From Spirochaetota bacterium (GTDB lineage: Bacteria > Spirochaetota > Spirochaetia > DSM-27196 > PWMO01), in the NCBI GenBank assembly GCA_009908925.1, contig JAAAOH010000304.1, positions 1-6,533 on the forward strand: a stretch of DNA of 6,533 nt. The letters are read 5' to 3'. The position numbers were made by a program, and so were the translations under genes. Under the pieces are notes generated by a model that ran no database searches, was not told the DNA's origin, and was given only the letters and a program-made list of their open reading frames with translations. The stretch's first letter is position 1. Each line of letters opens with the position of its first letter. Positions 1 through 6,023 of this stretch are shown here, piece by piece.

Positions 1-861
1 GAGGACGGACTTCAGCTTCTCCACGGAAAACTCAGGTCCCACCGCCAGCACGATTCTGCTCTCTTTGAGGACGAAGGAAAGATTCTGAAGCAGGTCGTTG
101 GTATCATCGGGCTCCAGCGTGAAGCCGAGGATATTCTCCGTCGGCACATAGGTGTAGCGATATCCGTAATCGGTTTCCTCGGGGAGCTTGATGTCCTTCT
201 TTCTGTTGATCGCAATGAGTTCAGTGCCGTTCGTGAGAAACACGGAGTCCTGTAGAACCGGCTCGTCGGCGGGCGCGTTCGGTGGGAGCGCTTTCCCGGG
301 GTTCTTTTTCAGCCCGACGGGCGGCTGATACTGGATTACCCTGACATCCTCATCCCGGAACTGCTGTGCGATGAGGTTCCGGTAAAACAGGGAGTTATCC
401 TCCGGGTTTTCATCGATCCCATCAAGATCGAGCGGAGTCCCTTTTTGCAGATAGTTCTTCCGGATGATGCCTATTGCCTTCTCGATAGGCTCCATCTCCA
501 CCGGATTGAAGTTCAGCACGTGAATCTGCTCCGCGGTGCCGAGAAGGATTTCTCCGACCAGGACGTGGCTGACGTGTTGCAGGTACTGGATCTCCCGGTA
601 CGGGATCTGGGTCATGTGAACATCCGTTCCGGTTCTCTGAAACAGTAGCAGCTCGTCCTCGGTGAACGCCATCACCGTATGATACAGCGGCATTCCCGGC
701 TTCAGGTTTCGTCGTTCCACGTTGATCGGAATCTTGAATGCGAACTCCGCGGTGGTAATCAGCTCTTTATGCCGCAGAAACTGCTGCGGGACATCTTCGG
801 CAACCTCGATGGGGGTCACCCAGGGTCCGAACCGCTCATATTCTCTCTGCAGTACGTCCAT
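1..861 (-). CDS. Conserved-looking protein of unknown function, possible tandem PH-like domains (3' end outside window)
   Basis: I do not recognise a named family. The frame is open without a stop from the ATG at 861 to the left edge, giving 287 residues with the C-terminus missing. The start is fixed by an AGGAGG six bases upstream that touches the stop codon of xylH, so the gene is very probably the next member of the transport operon. There is no signal peptide or membrane segment, so the product should be cytoplasmic. Residues about 58-137 alternate short hydrophobic strands (MAFTEDELLLF, IPYREIQYL, EILLGTAEQIHVLNF) and end in a helix (PIEKAIGIIRK). A similar pattern recurs at about 204-287 (SVFLTNGTELIAI, YVPTENILGFTL, then a helix near EKLKSVL). 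Strand-rich repeats closing with a helix recall bacterial PH-like domains, but this is a fold guess from pattern only. A Pro-rich, charged linker (about 179-201) separates the halves. A role linked to sugar uptake is inferred from position alone. Confidence 0.85.
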   Translation of the reverse strand, partial: MDVLQREYERFGPWVTPIEVAEDVPQQFLRHKELITTAEFAFKIPINVERRNLKPGMPLYHTVMAFTEDELLLFQRTGTDVHMTQIPYREIQYLQHVSHVLVGEILLGTAEQIHVLNFNPVEMEPIEKAIGIIRKNYLQKGTPLDLDGIDENPEDNSLFYRNLIAQQFRDEDVRVIQYQPPVGLKKNPGKALPPNAPADEPVLQDSVFLTNGTELIAINRKKDIKLPEETDYGYRYTYVPTENILGFTLEPDDTNDLLQNLSFVLKESRIVLAVGPEFSVEKLKSVL

Positions 862-867
862 CACCGG

Positions 868-873
868 CCTCCT
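868..873 (-). promoter_or_regulatory. Ribosome binding site overlapping the xylH stop codon
   Basis: A perfect AGGAGG sits six bases before the ATG at 861. Its first A is also the last base of the xylH TAA stop at 875-873. This places ribosome release and re-loading at the same spot, decides the start of the downstream gene, and supports translational linkage to xylH. Confidence 0.8.
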
Positions 874-2075
874 TAGCTATTCGAGCGACTACTGATATCA
901 AACCAGACCGCAAGCACCAGGATCAGGCCTTTGACTATCAACTGATACTCGGATGGAACGGTCATCAGACTCATTCCGTTGTTCAGGCTGGCCATGACAA
1001 GCGCGCCGATGATCGCGCCGACAACCGTACCCTCTCCTCCTCGCATGCTGGTACCGCCGATGAAGACGGCCGCAATCGTGTCGAGCTCGAAGAGGTTGCC
1101 CGCGCCGGCGGTGGCCGAGTTCAAACGGGCGGTGAACACGAGCCCGGACAGGGCCGACAGCGAGCCCATGATGACGAAGATCCAGAAGGTCTTGAGCTTG
1201 ATGTTGATGCCGGACAACAGCGCGGCTTCCCGGTTCCCGCCGATTGCATACACGTGTCTGCCGAATGTGGTGTTGTTGGTTATGTACACGAACAGAAGCA
1301 CCAGGGCCATGAGGATCATGATCGAGTACGGGATTCCCCGGTAGTAGATCATGACCGAGAAGAAGAACCACGTCATGGATGCTATAATCACCGTCTTTGC
1401 AATGAACAGGGGCATCGGTACGCTCGTGAATCCGAAACTGTTTCGACGTATTCGCACCCGGATCTCGAAGAAGACGTAGGCGAGAATGGCTACGACGGCA
1501 ATCAGGAAACTGAAGTCATGGAACCCGGCTACAGCGTCGACATTGACCAGGAGCCGCGGGAGGTACCCCTGTCCGATTGCGCGAAAGCCAGGCTCGAGCG
1601 GTGCGATCGTCTGTCCGCCGGTCAGGGCGATGAGCGCGCCACGAAAAATGAGCATGCCGGCCAGGGTGACGATAAAGGCGGGCACGGCGCGATACGCAAT
1701 CCAGAAGCCCTGCCACACACCGATTATGGCGCCGAGCACCAGTGTAAGGACAACGACGGTGGCGGTATTGAATCCGAAGTTCACCTGAAGCAGCGCCGCG
1801 AAAGCGCCGGTAAAACCGACGATTGATCCCACCGAGAGATCGATATGGCCTCCAACGATTACGAGCACCATACCTACCGCGAGGATCGCAATAAATGAGG
1901 TCTGCAACAGCAGGTTGGAGAGATTCCGGGGCGACATGAACACGCCGTCTGTCAATACGGTAAAGATCAGACCGATGGAGATCAGCGCGATGAACATCGC
2001 GTACTGCCGTATGTTGTGTTGCAGCTGGTTCCGGAGGACCTGCAGACTTGATTGTGCGGCCTTGTCTTGAGTCAT
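873..2075 (-). CDS. xylH: Xylose-type sugar ABC transporter permease, XylH-like
   Basis: This is the membrane-spanning subunit of a CUT2 sugar importer. It would form the inner-membrane channel, probably as a dimer, through which sugar handed over by the binding protein passes. The 400 residues are close to the usual XylH length of about 390. Roughly ten hydrophobic segments are visible, near 25-42, 55-75, 84-100, 104-126, 131-151, 187-205, 226-245, 249-266, 295-315, 332-360 and 377-393. Family hallmarks are VGGHIDLSVGS at 74-84, a cytoplasmic GGNREAALLSGI loop at 279-290 that should contact the ATPase, and the Gly-rich FIGGTSMRGGEGTVVG at 338-353. A basic loop at 205-212 lies between two segments. 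The ATG overlaps the xylG stop by 4 bp (ATGA at 2075-2072) and is preceded by GGGAGGTG at seven bases. The permease class is secure. Xylose specificity comes from the neighbouring genes. Confidence 0.93.
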   Translation of the reverse strand: MTQDKAAQSSLQVLRNQLQHNIRQYAMFIALISIGLIFTVLTDGVFMSPRNLSNLLLQTSFIAILAVGMVLVIVGGHIDLSVGSIVGFTGAFAALLQVNFGFNTATVVVLTLVLGAIIGVWQGFWIAYRAVPAFIVTLAGMLIFRGALIALTGGQTIAPLEPGFRAIGQGYLPRLLVNVDAVAGFHDFSFLIAVVAILAYVFFEIRVRIRRNSFGFTSVPMPLFIAKTVIIASMTWFFFSVMIYYRGIPYSIMILMALVLLFVYITNNTTFGRHVYAIGGNREAALLSGINIKLKTFWIFVIMGSLSALSGLVFTARLNSATAGAGNLFELDTIAAVFIGGTSMRGGEGTVVGAIIGALVMASLNNGMSLMTVPSEYQLIVKGLILVLAVWFDISSRSNS

Positions 2076-3604
2076 GTTTCAACACCTCCCGTTGCCAATG
2101 TCATTGTCTTTTCCTGCGTAGCCTCGGACCAGTGGAGCTCACCGTTCAGCTTCCCCTGATGGATCACGATTACACGGTCGCTTACGCCCAGCACTTCCGG
2201 CAGCTCGGAGGAGATCATCACGATACACACGCCTTTCGCCACGAGCTCATTCATCACCTTGTAGATTTCGAACTTCGCGCCGACGTCTATGCCGCGGGTT
2301 GGTTCATCGAGGATGAGGACCTCGGGCTGGGTAAGCATCCACTTGCCGAGCACGACCTTCTGCTGGTTCCCTCCGGAGAGGTTCGTTACTTTCTGCTCTA
2401 TGCTCGGGGTCTTTACGCGCAGCGACTGCACGTACTGTTCGGTTGTGCGAATTTCCTCAAACAGGTCGATGACGGAGAACCGGGAGACTGCGCGAAGGGC
2501 GGCGAGGGTCGTGTTGTGACGGATGTCCATCCCCAGCACGAGGCCTTTGCCCTTCCGGTCCTCGGTGACATACGCCAGACCGGCGCGGATCGCGTCACCC
2601 GGATTCCGAATGTCGAGCTCCTTGCCGCGCAACGCCATGCTGCCGCCGACACGCTTCCCGTATGCGCCGAACAGGCTCATCATGAGCTCCGTTCTGCCGG
2701 CGCCCATCAACCCCGCTACGCCAAGGATTTCGCCCTGCCGGACGTCAAAAGAAACGTCATCGACGATCCTCTTGTTCGGATCATTCGGGTCCTGAACGGA
2801 CCAGTTGCGCACCTGCAGGACCACATCGCCGGGTGTGTGCTCCACGCGGGGGAAACGTTCGGTCAACTCGCGCCCGACCATGAGTGAGACGATGCGTGGC
2901 TCGTCCAGCCGGTCGGCGCCATGCATATCATGCGTGCTGACGGTCTTCCCATCGCGGAGTACCGTCACGCTGTCCGCAATCTCCAGGACTTCATTGAGCT
3001 TGTGCGAGATGTAGATACAACTCACGCCCCGGTCGCGGATCTGCCGCAGAATCTCCAGAAGATTGGCGCTATCCTGTTCGTTCAATGCAGCCGTCGGCTC
3101 GTCCAGCACGAGAATACGGGCTTTCTTTGCAATTGCCTTTGCGATCTCGACCAGCTGCTGCTTGCCGATGCCGAGTTGCCTGACCACCGCCTGGGGACTG
3201 ATGTCCAGGTTCACCTCTTCGAGATACTTGCGTGCCTCGCTGTTTGCCGTATCCCAGTCGATGGCGTAGGGTTTGCCGCGCTCGACCCCGAGGAAGAGGT
3301 TTTCCACTACCGACATCTGCGGTACAAGCGCCAGCTCCTGGTAGATCACCGCGATGCCGACGTCTTCGCTGTCCCTGATGTGCTGAAACTGCTGTTCGGC
3401 GCCGTCTACAAGGATGCTACCGGTGTATGAGCCGTAGGGGTGAACACCGCTGAGCACCTTGATCAAGGTGGACTTTCCGGCGCCATTCTCTCCGACCAGC
3501 GCGTGTATCTCACCAGGCTTCACCTGAAAGCTCACATCATCAAGGGCCCGGACACCGGGGAAATCCTTCACGATGTTGCGCATCTCGAGAATGTGTTCGC
3601 TCAT
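2072..3604 (-). CDS. xylG: Xylose-type sugar ABC transporter ATPase with two nucleotide-binding domains, XylG-like
   Basis: This is the cytoplasmic energy-coupling subunit, with two ATPase domains in one chain (510 residues; E. coli XylG is about the same length). Domain 1 has Walker A GENGAGKST (38-46), Q-loop Gln89, a degenerate signature RQLGIGKQQLVEIAKA (142-157), Walker B ILVLDEP (164-170) and switch His201. Domain 2 has a degenerate Walker A GLMGAGRTE (298-306), a canonical signature LSGGNQQK (409-416), Walker B VLILDEPTRGID (429-440) and SSELPE (465-470) where the switch His would be. This asymmetry is normal for CUT2 ATPases, so it is not evidence of decay. HPYGSYTGSI (55-64) matches the XylG-type segment after Walker A, as I recall it from E. 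coli. The start has GAGGAG five to six bases upstream. The gene lies 122 bp after xylF and overlaps xylH by 4 bp, which implies coupled translation and balanced amounts of ATPase and permease. Confidence 0.95.
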   Translation of the reverse strand: MSEHILEMRNIVKDFPGVRALDDVSFQVKPGEIHALVGENGAGKSTLIKVLSGVHPYGSYTGSILVDGAEQQFQHIRDSEDVGIAVIYQELALVPQMSVVENLFLGVERGKPYAIDWDTANSEARKYLEEVNLDISPQAVVRQLGIGKQQLVEIAKAIAKKARILVLDEPTAALNEQDSANLLEILRQIRDRGVSCIYISHKLNEVLEIADSVTVLRDGKTVSTHDMHGADRLDEPRIVSLMVGRELTERFPRVEHTPGDVVLQVRNWSVQDPNDPNKRIVDDVSFDVRQGEILGVAGLMGAGRTELMMSLFGAYGKRVGGSMALRGKELDIRNPGDAIRAGLAYVTEDRKGKGLVLGMDIRHNTTLAALRAVSRFSVIDLFEEIRTTEQYVQSLRVKTPSIEQKVTNLSGGNQQKVVLGKWMLTQPEVLILDEPTRGIDVGAKFEIYKVMNELVAKGVCIVMISSELPEVLGVSDRVIVIHQGKLNGELHWSEATQEKTMTLATGGVET

Positions 3605-3726
3605 GACTTCTCCTCACACAATTCGATTTCATGAACCGATCCACCGGCGCAGAGGGGGCCGGGGCAGCATCGCGCGATGTGCCCCGGGGAAACCCCTTAA
3701 CCGGTGCGGGCTCCGGTCAGTTCGGG
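3605..3726. other. Intergenic region between xylF and xylG
   Basis: This 122-bp gap contains the nested stem-loop in its middle and the xylG ribosome binding site (AGGAG at 3614-3610) at its xylG end. I see no convincing promoter, so xylG and xylH probably depend on readthrough from upstream. Confidence 0.6.
3642..3706. terminator. Large nested stem-loop in the xylF-xylG gap; processing/stabilising hairpin or partial terminator
   Basis: The core is a dyad at 3659-3687: CCGGGGCA (3659-3666) pairs with TGCCCCGG (3680-3687), and CATCGC (3668-3673) pairs with GCGATG (3674-3679), leaving one unpaired base at 3667. Two outer pairings enclose it: AGGGG (3653-3657) with CCCCT (3693-3697), and CACCGG (3642-3647) with CCGGTG (3701-3706). 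On the minus-strand transcript this lies just 3' of the xylF stop. No U-run follows, so a classical intrinsic terminator is unlikely. Strong hairpins after binding-protein genes commonly protect the upstream message from 3' decay, which would give more XylF than XylG and XylH. That role is inferred here. Confidence 0.6.
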
Positions 3727-4770
3727 TCAGTCATCATAGATTTCTTCACGCGAGAAATAGCCGCTGTCGATCAGAAGATCGATGTTATCAGCGGTGACGA
3801 TATGAGGGGTCAGCAGCAGGGACGGTACGCCTTCGACCTCGTTGTTGGTCTCCACCGCACCACCTTCAGCGAGGGTGATTGCCGCCTCGATCGCGGCAAC
3901 GCCCAGCTCGCGGGTGTCCTTGAAGATCGTCATCGACTGGGTTCCTTCCACGATGCGGCGTACGCCGGAGAGTTCGGCATCCTGTCCGGTAATGGGAACC
4001 TCGCCTGCAAGACCCTGCGCTGAGAGTGCCTGGATTGCACCGCCGGCGGTTCCATCGTTCGGTGCAAGAATTGCATCAACGTCGTTGCTGTTTGCCGTAA
4101 GTGCATTCTCGACGATGTTCAGCGCGTTCTCGGGCAGCCAGTTATCGACCGCTCGTTCGGAAATGATGTTGATATCACCGGAATCGGCCAGCGGCTGGAT
4201 GTAGGTCATCGCACCCCGCTTGAAGAGGGCGGCGTTGTTGTCGGTCGGTGCGCCCGACATGACAATGTAGTTCCCACCCGGGACGAGGTCGGTAATGAAC
4301 TCACCCTGGAGCTCACCTACGCGCTCGTTGTCAAAGGACAGGTAGACGTCAACGAGATCACTCAGGATCAGGCGGTCGTAGGAGATGACCGGGACACCGT
4401 CTGCAGCTGCGCCTTCAACAAGCGAGGACGCGGCGTTGGCGTCATGCGGGGCAAGAATGAGTACCTCCGCACCCTGGACAAGGAGATTCTCTACCTGCGC
4501 CACCTGCTGAGCCATGTCGGCATCCGCAACCGCGACGCGCAGATCAATGCCCTGCCGCTCTGCCTCCGCAATCATGGTCTCCCGGTCGCGCACCCACCGT
4601 TCCTCACGCTGGGTCGGGAGGGACAGCCCGACCACGATCTGCTCCTCTACCGCCGCCTCGTCGCCTGCCTGCGCCGGCTCTTCTCCTCCGCAGCCTGCGA
4701 GAACAAGAGTTCCCAGAACCACTACTGACAACGCAATAATTCCGGCATATGCCGCGAACCCCTTTTTCAT
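3727..4770 (-). CDS. xylF: Xylose-binding lipoprotein of the ABC transporter, XylF-like
   Basis: This is the extracytoplasmic substrate-binding subunit that captures sugar and delivers it to XylGH. Residues 1-27 form a lipoprotein signal (KK, hydrophobic stretch, lipobox LAGC with Cys27), followed by an acidic linker up to about residue 44, so the mature protein is lipid-anchored. The rest is a two-lobe periplasmic-binding-protein fold of the ribose/xylose type. Segments matching E. coli XylF, from memory, are ERWVRDR (57-63), YDRL (131-134), SFDN (145-148), DNNA (177-180), WLPENAL (211-217), PND (237-239), GGAIQALSAQGL (243-254), GQDAE (262-266) and TIFK (281-284). These include the Arg, Asp, Asn and Trp positions that line the sugar pocket in this family. 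Length is 347 residues, normal once the anchor is counted. The start has AGGAGG eight bases upstream. The gene follows a 155-bp gap that may hold its own promoter. Xylose is the best guess, while a broader ChvE-like sugar range is possible. Confidence 0.93.
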   Translation of the reverse strand: MKKGFAAYAGIIALSVVVLGTLVLAGCGGEEPAQAGDEAAVEEQIVVGLSLPTQREERWVRDRETMIAEAERQGIDLRVAVADADMAQQVAQVENLLVQGAEVLILAPHDANAASSLVEGAAADGVPVISYDRLILSDLVDVYLSFDNERVGELQGEFITDLVPGGNYIVMSGAPTDNNAALFKRGAMTYIQPLADSGDINIISERAVDNWLPENALNIVENALTANSNDVDAILAPNDGTAGGAIQALSAQGLAGEVPITGQDAELSGVRRIVEGTQSMTIFKDTRELGVAAIEAAITLAEGGAVETNNEVEGVPSLLLTPHIVTADNIDLLIDSGYFSREEIYDD

Positions 4771-4801
4771 ACGAAACTCCTCCTGACGAATGTTAGGTAA
4801 C

Positions 4802-4831
4802 GCTAAACCCGTCTCGGAGAGCTGTCATCAA
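4802..4831 (-). promoter_or_regulatory. Weak candidate promoter for xylF
   Basis: On the minus strand TTGATG (4831-4826) is followed after 18 bases by TTTAGC (4807-4802). The first element resembles a -35 box; the second matches the -10 consensus at only three of six positions. The -35 lies inside the proximal 18-bp box, an arrangement used by AraC-family activators that touch RNA polymerase. A start near 4795 would leave a short leader containing the xylF ribosome site. This is tentative. Confidence 0.25.
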
Positions 4832-4843
4832 GAGGATCATTGC
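4826..4843. repeat. 18-bp box, proximal copy (candidate regulator site)
   Basis: On the plus strand the sequence fits CATCNNGAGGATCANTGC, with an identical core GAGGATCA at 4832-4839. It shares 15 of 18 positions with the copy at 4886-4903 and has the same orientation. Its length suits one AraC-family monomer, whose two helix-turn-helix units read adjacent major grooves. Binding by the adjacent regulator is a hypothesis. Confidence 0.45.
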
Positions 4844-4870
4844 CTTCTGCTGGAGAATTCACTCACGATA

Positions 4871-4886
4871 GCGGCGGGGACGCCGC
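4871..4886. terminator. GC-rich hairpin between the two binding-protein genes
   Basis: A perfect 6-bp stem, GCGGCG (4871-4876) with CGCCGC (4881-4886), closes a four-base loop. It lies about 40 bases after the stop of the upstream lipoprotein gene. There is no U-run on the minus-strand transcript, so it is at best a weak or factor-assisted terminator. It could equally be an mRNA-stabilising or processing structure that lets xylF be expressed differently from the genes before it. Confidence 0.4.
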
Positions 4887-4903
4887 ATCTGGAGGATCAC
4901 TGC
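4886..4903. repeat. 18-bp box, distal copy (candidate regulator site)
   Basis: This is the second copy of CATCNNGAGGATCANTGC, with the core at 4892-4899, starting exactly 60 bp from the other copy. Its first base is also the last base of the GCGGCG/CGCCGC hairpin. The three differences from the proximal copy fall at 4890, 4891 and 4900. Confidence 0.45.
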
Positions 4904-4925
4904 ATCAAAACTGTACGGGCGTGGT

Positions 4926-6023
4926 CTATCTGGGCGGGCGCCGGGTCTCCGGAACATTTCGGAAGACATCGTCATACGAATGGAAGCCGTCTGCGATGAC
5001 CGTGTCGAGAATACTCTCCCGGGAGACCATAACCGGCGCAAGCCGTATGAAGGGGACCTCGACCCGTCCGTTGTGAATGGCCTCATCAGTCTCTACCGTG
5101 CCCGTCTCGGCAAGCTCGATCGCCGCATGCACCGCCCGCCGAGCCAGATCTTCCACCGGTTTGTAGATAGTCATGAGCTGGGTGCCTTCGGCAACCCGTT
5201 GTACCGCGGCAAGATTCCCGTCCATCCCGCTCACGAGCAGCTCTCCGGCAATTCCCCGGGCTGCAGCGGAACGTACGACGGCGTCCGCGATGAGATCGTT
5301 GGCCGCTATGACTCCCGAAATGCTACCAAAGCGATCAAAAGCGTCTTCGATCGCCTCGCGAGCCTCCTCGTTGCGCCAGGTCTGAAGCCAGAGACTGTCG
5401 AGCATCTCCACGCGACCGCTATCGATCCGCGGTGTAAGCGAGGTTACGATCCCCCGATTGATCAAGATGCTGTTATAGTCATTGAGAGCTCCGTTTATGA
5501 CCAGAACCGTGCTCTCCTCCTCTTCGCGGGACTCCAGCTCGCTCAGTACGGCCTCCGCCATCATCGACCCGATCCCTTGATTGTCGAAGCTGATATACGC
5601 GTCGATGGGCGTGTTCCGTACCAGACGATCATAGGCCAAAACCGGAACCCCGCGGTCGCGAATGCTCTCCACCGTCTCCGACAGCTCTTCGGCATGATTG
5701 GGAACCACTACGAGGACGTCTATCTCCGACTGCCCGAGCTCGAGCAACTGCTCGCGCTGTACCTCCAGTCTCTCGTTGGCGGTGCGCAGGATAACCTCGA
5801 CCCCGTTGATGCGTGCCTCATCGAGAAAAGCATCGCGATCACGCTGCCATCGCTCGACCACCAGAGAGTCCATTGAGAAGCCGATTCTGATCACGTCCTG
5901 TGCTGCATCGCCACCTCGCTCCGCCTGCGAGTCGGATTGGCCGCATGCCGCCAGGGTGACAATCGCAACAGCGCCGAGTACGACGCTGCACGCACGGAAT
6001 AGCGGTGTGCCTGCGCGCCTCAT
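4926..6023 (-). CDS. XylF-family sugar-binding lipoprotein, likely sensory paralogue (XylFII-like)
   Basis: This is a second periplasmic-binding-protein-fold lipoprotein, 365 residues, with a basic N-terminus and lipobox LAAC (Cys27). It is clearly paralogous to the downstream XylF: shared segments include ERWQRDRD (57-64), AYDRL (130-134), AYISFDN (142-148), AAND (240-243), RVAEGTQ (276-282) and TIYK (285-288). Presumed sugar-contact positions are mostly kept (Trp216, Asn242/Asp243, Asp268), but DNNA has become NDYNS (181-185), WLPENA has become TWRNEEA, and GQDAE has become GMDGN. The pocket therefore probably still binds a pentose-like ligand with altered affinity or contacts. The ATG overlaps the regulator's stop by 4 bp (ATGA), with GAGGGG about seven bases upstream, so the two are coupled. 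That pairing, ahead of a complete xylFGH set that has its own binding protein, suggests a sensor role like XylFII of Clostridium beijerinckii. Alternatively it is a second receptor for the same transporter. Family assignment is secure; the sensory role is inferred. Confidence 0.9.
   Translation of the reverse strand: MRRAGTPLFRACSVVLGAVAIVTLAACGQSDSQAERGGDAAQDVIRIGFSMDSLVVERWQRDRDAFLDEARINGVEVILRTANERLEVQREQLLELGQSEIDVLVVVPNHAEELSETVESIRDRGVPVLAYDRLVRNTPIDAYISFDNQGIGSMMAEAVLSELESREEEESTVLVINGALNDYNSILINRGIVTSLTPRIDSGRVEMLDSLWLQTWRNEEAREAIEDAFDRFGSISGVIAANDLIADAVVRSAAARGIAGELLVSGMDGNLAAVQRVAEGTQLMTIYKPVEDLARRAVHAAIELAETGTVETDEAIHNGRVEVPFIRLAPVMVSRESILDTVIADGFHSYDDVFRNVPETRRPPR

Larger units (their letters stand above)
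4771..4925. other. Intergenic control region upstream of xylF
   Basis: This 155-bp gap between the two binding-protein genes is the longest non-coding stretch in the window. It holds two 18-bp boxes 60 bp apart, a GC-rich hairpin between them, a weak candidate promoter and the strong xylF ribosome binding site (AGGAGG at 4784-4779). It is the most likely place for sugar-dependent control of xylFGH inside the window, but that role is inferred. Confidence 0.55.

Noticed and set aside
298..446. xylG second Walker A and missing second switch His read as inactivating mutations
   Set aside because: These are residue positions in XylG. The same asymmetry is normal in CUT2 sugar ATPases, where one site is degenerate.
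1254..1826. 190-codon plus-strand open frame
   Set aside because: It is antisense to the xylH permease gene and is a low-hydrophobicity, charged shadow translation.
2048..2887. 279-codon plus-strand open frame
   Set aside because: It is antisense to the xylG C-terminal half, which carries intact ATPase motifs. The protein is rich in His, Asp and Arg with no domain pattern.
3715..3730. GGTCAG repeated 10 bp apart at the xylF stop
   Set aside because: Only six bases long, and the second copy overlaps the xylF stop codon; too weak to call an operator.
3605..4925. Classical rho-independent terminators in the two gaps
   Set aside because: Both gaps have strong hairpins, but neither is followed by a U-run on the coding strand.
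4980..5876. 298-codon plus-strand open frame
   Set aside because: It lies wholly antisense to the XylF-like lipoprotein gene, has no recognisable domain and no clear ribosome site, and its composition is the reverse of a real coding frame.
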